Source: WAOL01 sp964399035
GTDB taxonomy: Archaea > Thermoproteota > Thermoprotei_A > Sulfolobales > NBVN01
NCBI GenBank assembly: GCA_964399035.1
Contig: CAYNPH010000036.1
Location: forward strand, 1-23,440
Reading direction: 5' to 3'
Length of the DNA: 23,440 nucleotides
The notes beneath the pieces are model-generated. The model was not told the origin of the DNA and searched no databases. It saw nothing but the letters and a program-made list of their open reading frames with translations. This document shows positions 7,755 through 16,020 of the stretch, piece after piece (the first letter of the stretch is position 1; each line of letters starts with the position of its first letter). The position numbers were made by a program, and so were the translations under genes.

Positions 7755-7820
7755 GCTAGGTTGTCCCACAGGATCTAGAGAAGGTGTTTTGGTTAAGGAG
7801 GTTTAAAAATCACGTGCTTT

Positions 7821-9404
7821 TTACTCGCCAGCCCATTCTGGGTGGGTTATTCCTCTCTCCTCGGGCGTTCCGGGTATTATGTTGTCTAAGAATATCGCTA
7901 TGAACGCCGTTACGGCCATGCCTGTCTCGGCGATTACCTTGAGTATGTCTCCCGCCCACCTAATGCTTAAGGGTAGGCTCTGCAGCCACGGATCCATGGC
8001 GCTAGCCATGTTCGGTATCGCTAAGCCAGCGAACATCGCTATACCTATTATGAAGAGGTTCCTGGAGGACTTCATGTCAGCCATGGACACTACGGAGACA
8101 CCGACCGCCGCGATTAGGCCGAAGACCGTTAGGTAGAGACCGCCGACTATTGGGCCGGGCATCGACGCCATGAAGGCGCCCCAGATCGTTATCATGCCGC
8201 CTAGGAATAGTATCAATATACCACCGACCTGGAAGACGTACCTGCTTGAGACCCTGGTTAAGCCGATTGAACCGATGTTCTCTGAGTAGCTGGTGTAGCC
8301 ACCAGCAGCACCGAAGATGCCGCCAATGAGGCAGCCGAGACCCTCGGCGCCTAAGCCCCTGCTAATCATGTCCTCGGTGGGTGGCGGGGCCTCAGACATC
8401 CTAGCCACGGAGTGGTAGTCTCCGATGGACTCAACCATCGAGGCTAGGTAAGCGGCGATCATGCCCAGCGCAAACGCTGGCAGTATCTTGGGGAGCCCCC
8501 ATGGGAACGGTATCGGCGGCCTAAAGTAGTACGCTTTCTCCACGACCGTTTGCAGAGTCATGAAGTTTACAGCACATGCTGTCCCAGCCACCGCGCCTGA
8601 AACCGTTAGGGTCGCCGCTATGATCCACGCTATGACTAACGACGTTATTACCGAGAACATCTGGATCTTCACGAACTTCCTACCGATTAACTGGTTTAAC
8701 GTCACGATCAACGCAACGACCAATAACGCCTCCCACCAGCACTTCGGTACCCCTACCGCGGCAGGCGCACCGAAAAGCGACAGACCAATCAATATTATAG
8801 TGGGCCCTATGGATACTGGTGTCAGCACCCTCTTCAGCTTACCCATGATCCCAGCGTATCCTAAGATTATCTCGAAGAATGACGCGCCGATTATAGCGCC
8901 TGTGGTGTACCTCAATATCGTTGTTGCACGTAACCATGGGTCGGTGCTCGCTATGAATTGCTGGACGCTACTATACCCTTCCGCATTAGCTATGATGCCT
9001 GTGGCGCTGATTATAGCGAACAGCGAACCCAGGAACGAGAACGAGGATCCCTGAATTATGGGGAGACCCGACCCCGTCTTCGGCCACGTCTGTAGGAGGG
9101 TACAGATGCCGGCCCCGAAGAACTGTATGGTGATTAACTCAGCAACTAATGTCCTGAATACAGGGTCGGGTATTTGGTAGTACTGCTTTATCCATCCGGC
9201 TACGAGCATGGGCACGGCGACGGTCGCGCCGAACATGATGAAGTACTGCTGAAGGCCTAGGAGTATTGTTTCGATCAACGACTTGGGCTTATCCTCGATG
9301 CCATAGATCATCCATTTCTTGGGTGCCTTCTTAGCGTACTCCTGCCATTCCTTAAAGGATCTGATCTTGGGCTTCGTGGCTTCCTTCTCGGGTTCAGAAG
9401 TCAT
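7821..9404 (-). CDS. NCS2-family nucleobase (xanthine/uracil-type) permease
   Basis: A 527-residue polytopic protein of the nucleobase-cation symporter-2 (NAT) family, which imports xanthine, uric acid or uracil with a cation. Family marks are FIMFGATVAVPMLVAG in helix 1 (about 55-70), GSGLPIIQGSSFSFLG in helix 3 (111-126), VESIGDYHSVAR (324-335), whose Glu325 is the substrate-contacting acidic residue of helix 8, and the NAT signature ENIGSIGLTR at 375-384. About 14 hydrophobic segments are present. The soluble N-terminal 45 residues are charged and somewhat longer than in UraA. It is monocistronic with an A/T-rich promoter region and a GAAGGTG site before the ATG. The precise substrate cannot be told from the motifs alone; the nearby oxamate-carbamoyltransferase-like genes and nucleoside importer favour a purine or ureide substrate. 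Confidence 0.93.
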   Translation of the reverse strand: MTSEPEKEATKPKIRSFKEWQEYAKKAPKKWMIYGIEDKPKSLIETILLGLQQYFIMFGATVAVPMLVAGWIKQYYQIPDPVFRTLVAELITIQFFGAGICTLLQTWPKTGSGLPIIQGSSFSFLGSLFAIISATGIIANAEGYSSVQQFIASTDPWLRATTILRYTTGAIIGASFFEIILGYAGIMGKLKRVLTPVSIGPTIILIGLSLFGAPAAVGVPKCWWEALLVVALIVTLNQLIGRKFVKIQMFSVITSLVIAWIIAATLTVSGAVAGTACAVNFMTLQTVVEKAYYFRPPIPFPWGLPKILPAFALGMIAAYLASMVESIGDYHSVARMSEAPPPTEDMISRGLGAEGLGCLIGGIFGAAGGYTSYSENIGSIGLTRVSSRYVFQVGGILILFLGGMITIWGAFMASMPGPIVGGLYLTVFGLIAAVGVSVVSMADMKSSRNLFIIGIAMFAGLAIPNMASAMDPWLQSLPLSIRWAGDILKVIAETGMAVTAFIAIFLDNIIPGTPEERGITHPEWAGE

Positions 9405-9670
9405 AGAGCCACACCTTCTCAGAATTATTCGATATTAGTTTATATCAGAAGTACTTAATAAAAACATCGTATACGTTGAAAATTATTCTCTTTTAACTAG
9501 AAGAATGCTATAAAGGTATTAATCTGATAAATACATATGTTAACAAATTTGGCTGTGTATAATGTCCGTCGTGCTTACTACTAATTACATGTATTATTTA
9601 TGTACTGCTTAAACGAAGTACTTAAAAAATATTTATTGCTTATGCACGCATCTTCCTTAATTAACCGTGA
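9405..9670. promoter_or_regulatory. Divergent promoter region between the permease and the 234-aa membrane protein
   Basis: A strongly A/T-rich 266-nt gap without ORFs. On the minus strand, GATATAAAC at 9438-9446 predicts a transcript start near 9416 and a leader of about 12 nt carrying the permease GGTG site. On the plus strand, CTTAAAAAAT (9621-9630) and TATTTATT (9629-9636) are alternative TATA boxes for the gene starting at 9671. The remaining 170 nt are long for a simple pair of promoters and could hold regulator sites, but no clear dyad is visible. Confidence 0.5.
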
Positions 9671-10375
9671 ATGCATGATCCTAAAGTGATGGCCATGATC
9701 GAAGCCATCAAACTTTACCGTGAACAAAGGAGGGAGAGCTGCAGCGAAGAAAGTAAAGTAAAGCCTACGGCTGTGGTCTACGAGTTTGATAATGAGGATG
9801 ACATTAAGGAGAAGGTTGAGGAACTCGGGTATAGAGTATTGAAGGTGTATAGGGAGCGATCAGAAACCGTGAGGTTCAGGGGCAAGTACCCGGAGCTAAG
9901 TAAGTTGCTCACGGACATTCATAACGGGAAAATCAGCGCTGACGCTGTATTCATATCTTCAATAAAGACGTTCGGTAGCCTAGACCTCTACCTATTCGTT
10001 AGGAAAGTACTAACGATGAATGGTGTTGAGTTGAGGAGCTTAAAGAAACGTGAGGGAGGCGACCCGAGGGAAGGGCCTGAGGAGGCGTTGAAGGGCATTC
10101 GGAATAACTTAATAGTGAGTGCGTTGCTTTACGCGGCTATGTGGGTAGCCGGTATTTACTTGTCGTGGTCGACGATGGATCCCGTCATAATGATTCTTGT
10201 GGGTGTCTCCTTAATTGTGGCTGGTGCGTTCTTCGTGAAGAAAGTGCTCAATGTAAGGAGGCATGTACTCCGGAAGATTTTGGAGTTGAAGAGGGTTGAG
10301 GAGTTGAAGGGGAGGAGAATAAGGTTTATTGTGAAATCCACGGGCGTTGAGGTCTTGGAAACGGCAGTGGTTTGA
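9671..10375 (+). CDS. Two-helix membrane protein with a degenerate serine-recombinase-like domain
   Basis: A 234-residue protein. Residues 32-125 follow the resolvase N-terminal domain pattern: a first strand (TAVVYEFDN), a helix ending in EELGYRVLKVYRE, then the PELSKLLTDIHNGKISADAVFI block and a helix ending in VLTMNGVELRSL, closely matching the AEELGY / PELQRLLADI / GVELRSL framework of large serine recombinases. The catalytic residues are absent: the usual Tyr-x-Arg-x-Ser reads Tyr37-Glu-Phe-Asp-Asn41, and the Asp-Arg-x-x-Arg of the next motif reads Lys-Thr-Phe-Gly-Ser. Two membrane helices follow (about 147-165 and 171-189), then a basic cytosolic tail. It cannot be an active recombinase; a sensory or scaffold role is possible. 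The domain call is by recalled pattern, not alignment. It is divergent from the nucleobase permease. Confidence 0.7.
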   Translation: MHDPKVMAMIEAIKLYREQRRESCSEESKVKPTAVVYEFDNEDDIKEKVEELGYRVLKVYRERSETVRFRGKYPELSKLLTDIHNGKISADAVFISSIKTFGSLDLYLFVRKVLTMNGVELRSLKKREGGDPREGPEEALKGIRNNLIVSALLYAAMWVAGIYLSWSTMDPVIMILVGVSLIVAGAFFVKKVLNVRRHVLRKILELKRVEELKGRRIRFIVKSTGVEVLETAVV

Positions 10376-10383
10376 GCTTGACT

Positions 10384-10396
10384 TAATTTTTCCTTC
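10384..10396 (+). terminator. Possible T-rich terminator
   Basis: TAATTTTTCCTTCC follows the stop codon by about 10 nt. It is flanked by GACTT and AAGTC, which could pair into a weak 5-bp stem with the T run in the loop. Confidence 0.35.
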
Positions 10397-10502
10397 CAAG
10401 TCTAATGTTCCCTGAATGGTTTGGTGGCGGTCGATAACCAGAGGTATGTGTTAAGGGGAAAAGTAGGTATTCTTCAAGAGGGTTTAGCTTAGAATGGCTG
10501 TG

Positions 10503-11255
10503 TTAGAGGAAGTCAGCGAACTCCTCCTTAACATCAGGTTTCTTCGGGTTCTCAGCTATCTTCAGAAGGTCCTCCGGCACTGGCCTCGTGCCTAGTAGTT
10601 GCTTCCATGTCGGCTTTATGTAGTTGAACCAGTCGTCGCGGGTGTTGTAGAACACCGTAGCACCTCCTAGCTCGTGCTGGTACTCTGGGTATGGCTTCTG
10701 GTGCGTGCCTAGCTTGAGCACGAATTCCCTGAAGCCGTAGTAGGACTCGAAGGTGGGCCACCACTCCTCAACACCTAGGGTCTCGAAGGCGTACTCCATC
10801 TTTGCTAGGTAGAGCGGTAGGCCAGCACCGATCCTGCGCTTAAATACTATAGTGTGTAGGCTTATGGCTATCTTGTCGTTCCATAACCTAGCGTTGACCT
10901 GGCCAGCTAGGGTGCCGTCCTCTAGGACGCCTATCATGATCCACTCGTCCTTGATCCTCTTCCTGATGTAGGCAAGTATCTCTGCGTAGGTCCTAGACGC
11001 GACAAGGTCGAAGAAGTCGACGTCTATCTGTAGGTTAATCATGTCCCTGAGGACGTCCAGTATTAGCGGTATGTCTTTCTCGGTAGCCATCCTCACAACC
11101 ATCTTCCTGCCGCCGCGAAGCTCGACGAGCTTCGGCTCGTAAGGCCTGTCCAGTAGCGGTGATCTTGGGGGTCTCAGGAAGGCCTCGATCCATTCTGCCT
11201 TGACCGAGTATTTACCGTCCTTGAGTGTGGTTCTTACAGGAATTTCGTACGGCAT
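10503..11255 (-). CDS. GNAT-family N-acyltransferase (substrate unknown)
   Basis: A 250-residue protein with a GNAT-type core. After a 50-residue N-terminal extension come a strand (KMVVRMATEKDIPLILDVLRD, about 51-71), a second strand with WIMIGVLEDGTLAGQVNARL (105-124), and the acyl-CoA loop RRIGAG at 140-145, which fits the Arg/Gln-x-x-Gly-x-Gly/Ala motif and leads into a helix (LPLYLAKMEYAFETLG). The C-terminal 80 residues (YYGFREFVLKLG, then many aromatic residues) are unusual and may form the acceptor site. It is transcribed divergently from the allG-allH-cyclase genes across 153 nt, suggesting a linked role. The ATG at 11253-11255 and a TATA-like CTTTTATCTT at 11291-11300 give a leader of about 14 nt. 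GNAT assignment is moderate to good; acceptor unknown. Confidence 0.75.
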   Translation of the reverse strand: MPYEIPVRTTLKDGKYSVKAEWIEAFLRPPRSPLLDRPYEPKLVELRGGRKMVVRMATEKDIPLILDVLRDMINLQIDVDFFDLVASRTYAEILAYIRKRIKDEWIMIGVLEDGTLAGQVNARLWNDKIAISLHTIVFKRRIGAGLPLYLAKMEYAFETLGVEEWWPTFESYYGFREFVLKLGTHQKPYPEYQHELGGATVFYNTRDDWFNYIKPTWKQLLGTRPVPEDLLKIAENPKKPDVKEEFADFL

Positions 11256-11290
11256 GGTGGGTCAACCACATATACTACTATGAGGGTTCG

Positions 11291-11300
11291 AAGATAAAAG
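11291..11300 (-). promoter_or_regulatory. Probable TATA box of the first GNAT gene
   Basis: The minus strand reads CTTTTATCTT. Its centre predicts a transcript start near 11270, about 15 nt before the ATG. Confidence 0.4.
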
Positions 11301-11376
11301 TGTTGCCCAAATGAACAGAAATATACTATTGAGAGATGACTTCACAGCATTGATGATTTCTTCATAGGAACGCTTA

Positions 11377-11384
11377 CTTTTAAT
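11377..11384 (+). promoter_or_regulatory. TATA box of allG-allH, leaderless start
   Basis: CTTTTAAT ends 25 nt before the GTG at 11409, so transcription should begin at or next to that codon. The same geometry (CTTTAAT, 26 nt, then CTGGTG) occurs at allF, which supports a shared promoter type for the two halves of the gene set. Confidence 0.55.
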
Positions 11385-11408
11385 GTGTTTTACGTAAATA
11401 ATGTACTG

Positions 11409-12695
11409 GTGAACAACTTGGCTTCATCCTCCATAAAGGAGGAAATCGAGAAGGCAAACAAGAAAGCCGTTGAGCGAATGATGGAATCAGAGCCGCACTG
11501 GGTCGACATGGGTGTGGCTGAGAAGGTCATACCCGGCCTTAAGGGCATGAAGTTACTGCATGCTGGCCCACCCATAACGTGGGACAGGGTGTCTGGTCCC
11601 CTCAAGGGCGCCTTGATTGGGGCCGTGATTTACGAGGGGTGGGCGGACACGCCTGAGAAGGCGGAAAGGCTTCTCGAGACAGGTGAGGTGGTGTTCGAAC
11701 CCACACACCCGCACCGCGTTGTAGGGCCTATGGCTGGCGTTGTATCGCCCTCCATGCCTGTCTTCATATTCTATGACCCGAAGTTCGGTAACTACGCATA
11801 CACGAACATGAATGAGGGCCTAGGTAAGGTGCTGAGGTACGGTGCCTACGGTAAGGAAGTAATTGACAGGTTGAAGTGGATGGCCGAGGTGCTTTACCCG
11901 GTACTTAAGGCAACAATAGACGAGATTAGGAAGGACGGGAAGCCAGGGCTGAACTTCAAGAACATAATAGCTCAGGCCCTGCACATGGGTGACGAGTGCC
12001 ATAACAGGTACGTTGCCGCGAACGCCTTGCTCCTCAAGGAGATATCACCGTACATGTTCTCCACAGGTATTGACAGAAAGGACGTGATTGATGCGTACAA
12101 CTTCATAGCTAGGAACATAATATTCCCACTGAACATGGGCATGGCTGCCGCCAAGCTAATGACGCTCGCCGCCCACGGCATAGAGTACAGCACCATAGTG
12201 ACGGTCATGACTAGGAACGGCACGGACATGGGCATATGGGTCAGTAGCTTAGGTGAGGAGTGGTTCACCGCGCCAGCACCGATACCTAAGGGAGTTTGGT
12301 TCCCAGGGTATTCAGAGAAGGATGCCAACCCGGACATAGGTGACTCATCAATAACCGAGACCGCGGGCTTCGGAGGCTTCGCCATGGCTGCCGCACCAGC
12401 CATAATTAGCTACGTAGGGAGCACCGTTGAGTTCGCCATTGAGAACACCAAGAGGATGTACGAAATAACGTACGCTAAGCACAAGTACTTTACGATACCG
12501 TACCTAGGCTTCCAAGGAACGCCGACAGGCGTGGACATAAGGAAGGTAGTTAAGACAGGGATAACACCGACAATAAACACCGGCGTCGCACATAAGAAGC
12601 CGGGTATAGGGCAGGTAGGCGCGGGGATAGTGCGGTTCCCCATAGAGCCGTTCAAAGCCGCGCTACGCAGGTTCGCACAGAAGTACGGCATATAG
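11409..12695 (+). CDS. allG: Oxamate carbamoyltransferase subunit AllG-like (DUF1116, YlbE family)
   Basis: A 428-residue DUF1116 protein that matches E. coli YlbE/AllG along its whole length as I recall that sequence: SEPHWVDMG, LLHAGPPITW, SGPLKGALIGA and EGWAD near the N-terminus, MGDECHNRYVAANALLL in the middle, RNGTDMGIWVSSLGEEWFTAP and NPDIGDSSITETAGFGG, and ITPTINTGVAHKKPGIGQVG near the end. In E. coli AllF, AllG and AllH together make oxamate and carbamoyl phosphate from oxalurate. It is followed by allH after 13 nt. The GTG at 11409 is chosen because the TATA box lies 25 nt upstream; a GTG at 11385 would add eight residues but falls next to the TATA box. Many bacterial DUF1116 proteins carry an extra N-terminal segment that is missing here and resembles the product at 20029-20208. 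Confidence 0.92.
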   Translation: MNNLASSSIKEEIEKANKKAVERMMESEPHWVDMGVAEKVIPGLKGMKLLHAGPPITWDRVSGPLKGALIGAVIYEGWADTPEKAERLLETGEVVFEPTHPHRVVGPMAGVVSPSMPVFIFYDPKFGNYAYTNMNEGLGKVLRYGAYGKEVIDRLKWMAEVLYPVLKATIDEIRKDGKPGLNFKNIIAQALHMGDECHNRYVAANALLLKEISPYMFSTGIDRKDVIDAYNFIARNIIFPLNMGMAAAKLMTLAAHGIEYSTIVTVMTRNGTDMGIWVSSLGEEWFTAPAPIPKGVWFPGYSEKDANPDIGDSSITETAGFGGFAMAAAPAIISYVGSTVEFAIENTKRMYEITYAKHKYFTIPYLGFQGTPTGVDIRKVVKTGITPTINTGVAHKKPGIGQVGAGIVRFPIEPFKAALRRFAQKYGI

Positions 12696-12708
12696 TGAAG
12701 TTAGGTTA

Positions 12709-13683
12709 GTGAGTGCACGCATGAGGGCAGAGCTCACGGCGCTAACGATCGGTGCTGAGGCGCTGCGAAGGCTCTTTTTTCACACCCACCCAAACAGCAA
12801 CCACGCAGTGGAGCGGGTTTGGGTATTCAAGAACACTGTCAACGTGCTTCTACGCGATCTCGGGTTAGTCGCTATTACTGCCAAGCCGTTGAGGGCATCC
12901 TTCACGGTAAACGTTCCTTGGACCGAGATAATCACCCTGCCCAACGGATTCAGGGGCGTGCTTAACCCTGCGGACGTGAGCGTGCATACGATATTTACTA
13001 GTGAGTCGCCTGCGGGCTTATCGCTCTGTTCTAAAGGCAATGAACTCATCGTCCGCATCGATGATGCAGCAACGTGGGAGCCTACCTACCGCTTCCTTCA
13101 CAGCGAGACCTCACCCCTTACCCCCAGCGAGGTACTTCTAGTGGCTAGGGCTTTCGGCTATGCTGCGGCGGTGACTGATTCCGTACCGCACCCGCAGGTC
13201 CTTCTTGCCGTAAGGAATGCGATTAAGGAGAGCACCTCTGAATCACCTATCCCGGCCCGGGTCTTTGATGGCTTACTTAAGCTTGTTGGCTTAGGCCACG
13301 GACTAACGCCCTCAGCTGATGACGTGGTAAGCGGTTTTGCCGCCACCGTCAATGCCTTAGTTGATAGGGGGTTGGTGAAGGGCGGTCGGCTAAGTGTTGA
13401 CTTGCGTGAGTTGATGTCGCGAACTAACCTGTTTTCCGCCGTCATTATGCGGGAGTTAACCATGCTTAACCTTAATGAAGGGATCGACGGGGCCGTAGTT
13501 TCCTTCGTGAGGGGGGATGCTGACCGAATGCTGGAGTCCTTGATAACGCTCCTGTCCTTAGGTCATGATTCCGGGGCTTCAATGGGGCTTGGGTGCTTAG
13601 TCGCTGCCTGCGTTGCTTCCGACGCGGATCCCTTGCCGTGTTTTGATGCCTTTGTTGAGGGTGCTGGGTTGAGCTTGGTTTGA
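12709..13683 (+). CDS. allH: Oxamate carbamoyltransferase subunit AllH-like (DUF2877, YlbF family)
   Basis: A 324-residue DUF2877 protein. The family's two glycine motifs are present: GLGHGLTPSADD at 194-205 (usual form GLGPGLTPSGDD; here Ala replaces the Gly before the Asp pair and His replaces Pro) and LGHDSGASMGLG at 284-295 (usual IGHSSGAD). The N-terminal third is a variable beta-rich part. It follows allG by 13 nt on the same strand, so the two are one operon and presumably one complex with AllF. The start is GTG at 12709 or ATG at 12721; neither has a strong ribosome-binding site, so translation probably depends on coupling to allG. Function follows from the family and neighbours: a subunit needed for transfer of a carbamoyl group from a ureido acid to phosphate. 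Confidence 0.88.
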   Translation: MSARMRAELTALTIGAEALRRLFFHTHPNSNHAVERVWVFKNTVNVLLRDLGLVAITAKPLRASFTVNVPWTEIITLPNGFRGVLNPADVSVHTIFTSESPAGLSLCSKGNELIVRIDDAATWEPTYRFLHSETSPLTPSEVLLVARAFGYAAAVTDSVPHPQVLLAVRNAIKESTSESPIPARVFDGLLKLVGLGHGLTPSADDVVSGFAATVNALVDRGLVKGGRLSVDLRELMSRTNLFSAVIMRELTMLNLNEGIDGAVVSFVRGDADRMLESLITLLSLGHDSGASMGLGCLVAACVASDADPLPCFDAFVEGAGLSLV

Positions 13684-13795
13684 ATTATGATTACCTAGAG
13701 AACATCCTTGCTCCAACTTCCCTGACACCTGTTTATTCGTTTGTTTTAAGTTATGTTTATTTTTCTGTGCATTCAATAGTTCATGGTGTTTAATC
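13684..13795 (+). promoter_or_regulatory. Spacer between allH and the cyclase gene, with T-rich terminator and promoter-like boxes
   Basis: The 112-nt gap becomes T-rich at 13732-13766 (ending TTTATTTTTCT), which could stop allG-allH transcription. TTTTAAG at 13744-13750 is a possible TATA box for the cyclase gene. Hence the cyclase may be a separate transcript despite its orientation. Confidence 0.35.
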
Positions 13796-14704
13796 TTGTC
13801 CATATACTTCAGCCGTGATAAATGGAAGCCTCGCCCCAACAACATTTTGGAAGAGTTCGCTGCTAAGGTGTGGGAGAAGAAGCCCTCCTATGACTGGAGC
13901 AAGGTTGTGGATTGGGCTAACGCTAAGGTCTACGACCTATCACAGCCGCTCAGCCCGTTAAGCCCGCCCTTCCCAACGTACCCGCCCTTCGAGTTCAAGT
14001 GGATTAAGGTGATCTACGAGCACGGCGTCGGCGCACAGTACATTCAGACCCCACTACACATTGGCACACACATGGACGGTCCGCTACACTTCGACTCAGC
14101 CGGCCTGGACATCGCGTCCATACCCATCGAGTACTGGATCGGTGAGGGCATTATCGTCGACATCAGCGAGGACGTCTCCGACCTAGACATATACACCTCA
14201 GACTTAATCGAGGAAAAGATAAGGTCCTACAACCTAGGGCTGAAGCCGTACGACATACTCGTAATATACACGGGCTACAGCAAGTACGCCTACTACCAGC
14301 CCACCGCGGACGTCGTCAGGTACATGCTCAAGCACCCAGGCCCAACAAAGGAGTTCGCAGACTGGCTAATCAAGAACAAGATAAGGTGGACCGCGGTCGA
14401 CGCTGGCTCACAGGACCACCCACTCAACACCCCAATAAGGAGGTTAAGGCCAGACATAGTCGAGGAGTTCGAGAAGAAGCACGGCAAGAAAATACAGGAA
14501 GTCATGCCATGGCCGGAGAACTTCCAGCTAATGCACACGTACCTCTTCCCGTACGGCGTGCTACACGTTGAGAACGCTGGCGGAGAGATAGAGAAGGTAC
14601 TGAACAGAAGATGCCTAATCTCGGCATTCCCGTTCAAGTTCGTGGGCGGCGAGTCCGCGTTCTGCCGCCTAGTAGCGATCTGCACCGACGAGGAAAGAAA
14701 GTGA
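13796..14704 (+). CDS. Metal-dependent cyclase/amidohydrolase (kynurenine formamidase-like family)
   Basis: A 302-residue member of the cyclase (KynB-like) family. The metal-binding signature HIGTHMDGPLHF is at 88-99 (His88, His92, Asp94 and His98 as metal ligands or catalytic residues), preceded by the family's YDLSQPLSP strand at 46-54; the C-half has DAGSQDHPLNT, in the region that carries the catalytic His in relatives, and a long HTYLFPYGVLHVEN segment. Members hydrolyse amides including cyclic ones: N-formylkynurenine and isatin are known substrates. Its place after allG-allH suggests that it opens or trims a ureide or imide to feed the carbamoyltransferase; the substrate is an inference. 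The only nearby in-frame start is TTG at 13796, with GGTGT 7 nt upstream. At about 300 residues it is longer than KynB (about 210), like other archaeal and proteobacterial cyclases. Confidence 0.88.
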   Translation: MSIYFSRDKWKPRPNNILEEFAAKVWEKKPSYDWSKVVDWANAKVYDLSQPLSPLSPPFPTYPPFEFKWIKVIYEHGVGAQYIQTPLHIGTHMDGPLHFDSAGLDIASIPIEYWIGEGIIVDISEDVSDLDIYTSDLIEEKIRSYNLGLKPYDILVIYTGYSKYAYYQPTADVVRYMLKHPGPTKEFADWLIKNKIRWTAVDAGSQDHPLNTPIRRLRPDIVEEFEKKHGKKIQEVMPWPENFQLMHTYLFPYGVLHVENAGGEIEKVLNRRCLISAFPFKFVGGESAFCRLVAICTDEERK

Positions 14705-14784
14705 GAGTGAGTCTGGAGTAACATAAAGTATTTTTAATAGCTGAAATTCACTTCGGCCCTACTTTAATGTCTCATTAAATGATA

Positions 14785-16020
14785 TCAAGAACATATACTC
14801 TTCCTGATATACGTCATAACCAATGGTATTATCATTAATAAACCATAGCTCAACGGTATTAACGCGGGGCTCACATACCAAGCGTAGGCAAATATAGGAT
14901 ATATTGGTATCGCTATCAATGAGCTGAGGCTAGTTAGCAAGCCGTAGGATGACCCTCTGAATTCCTTCATTGTCAGTGAAGAAACGCTTACCTGAATCGC
15001 ATTGCTAAGTATGCTGCCAGTCAGCTCATAAATCAGTATCAATGTTAGAGCGATACCAACAAATATGGGCATAATGCCTTGCTTAACTATGAGTAGTCCA
15101 ATTACTGAGATAACTGATGAAAGCAATACTTCAGCGTAAATTGCGTACTTGAACGCCCTCTCACCCGCGTAGTCTACTACAACCCCAGATATGGGTTGTG
15201 ACACAGCAGTCATTATGGTAACCAGTGACTGGTACACACCAAGAAGAGCTATGCTCAATCCCAGCACGCTTTTAATGAAATTATAGAGGAAAGGTCCGTA
15301 CGATAATGCTAACGCATTAATTGTCGCCATAGAAGCGAAAGCTAGAATCCCACATAATCCTAACATCCGGAACATTTTGATAATGTGAGCACCTAATGCT
15401 TCGCTAACCCCGGCCCTTGTTTGACGTTTGCTCCTGACAGGATAGTCCACATGTTTTAACACAATGATCCTGAGGAACACACATATAACTATGAGGAATG
15501 CCCCCAGAAGAAGAGCCAAAGAAAGACCAAACACTTGAGTAACTATAGCCATTAGTGTCGAAGATATTGTAAACCCTATCATCATAGTTAATCTATATAA
15601 AGAGAAAGCCATACCCAAAGTCTCCCTCTTCGAAATAATACTCACAAGCGCCGACATGGGAGGACCGCCCAAAGGGGTTACATGAAGAGCAATAGCAACA
15701 ATCAAAGCTGTAAGTACGTCCTGCTTGAGAAGTAAAACCATATATGACAGAGCGACTAAAGCAGGCACACCAATAATGAGGTACTCATATCCCAGTACAT
15801 CAGAGATAACGCCACTAACCACCGCCAGTAAGCCTATAGCAGTACCGAGTACGTATATCACGCTTAAGTACAAAGCCCCGTACTCCTGCATTATAAAGAT
15901 AGGCAAATACCAAGTAAAGAAATAGAAGCCAATAGCGTAAAAGAAAGTAGACATAACTAATAGAACATACCGATTATCATAAAGCAATGTTCTATATTCA
16001 CAAATCTTGGATGTTAGCAC
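14785..16020 (-). CDS. Major facilitator superfamily transporter (possible 5' frameshift)
   Basis: A 411-residue polytopic protein with about 12 hydrophobic helices and a central cytosolic loop rich in Lys/Arg (VKHVDYPVRSKRQTRAGVSE, about 190-209), the layout of an MFS carrier. GVISDVLGYEYL (about 71-82) is a degenerate version of the helix 2-3 GxxxDRxGRR motif. Substrate unknown. The gene is visibly richer in A/T than its neighbours and uses ATA/TTA/AGA more often, which suggests acquisition by transfer. The GTG at 16018-16020 lacks a ribosome-binding site; a good TATA box lies at 16124-16130 with an ATG at 16102 exactly where a leaderless transcript would begin, but that frame stops after 13 codons and would join this gene only by skipping one T of a TTTT run at 16063-16066. 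It is convergent with the cyclase gene. Confidence 0.85.
   Translation of the reverse strand: MLTSKICEYRTLLYDNRYVLLVMSTFFYAIGFYFFTWYLPIFIMQEYGALYLSVIYVLGTAIGLLAVVSGVISDVLGYEYLIIGVPALVALSYMVLLLKQDVLTALIVAIALHVTPLGGPPMSALVSIISKRETLGMAFSLYRLTMMIGFTISSTLMAIVTQVFGLSLALLLGAFLIVICVFLRIIVLKHVDYPVRSKRQTRAGVSEALGAHIIKMFRMLGLCGILAFASMATINALALSYGPFLYNFIKSVLGLSIALLGVYQSLVTIMTAVSQPISGVVVDYAGERAFKYAIYAEVLLSSVISVIGLLIVKQGIMPIFVGIALTLILIYELTGSILSNAIQVSVSSLTMKEFRGSSYGLLTSLSSLIAIPIYPIFAYAWYVSPALIPLSYGLLMIIPLVMTYIRKSICS

Noticed and set aside
9405..9670. tRNA or small RNA gene in the permease divergent region
   Set aside because: No cloverleaf-like arms, no G/C-rich block and no T-loop sequence can be seen; the region is uniformly A/T-rich.
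9671..10375. Active serine recombinase or remnant of an IS607-type mobile element
   Set aside because: The catalytic Ser and Arg positions are replaced, membrane helices follow, and there is no adjacent TnpB-like gene or terminal repeat.
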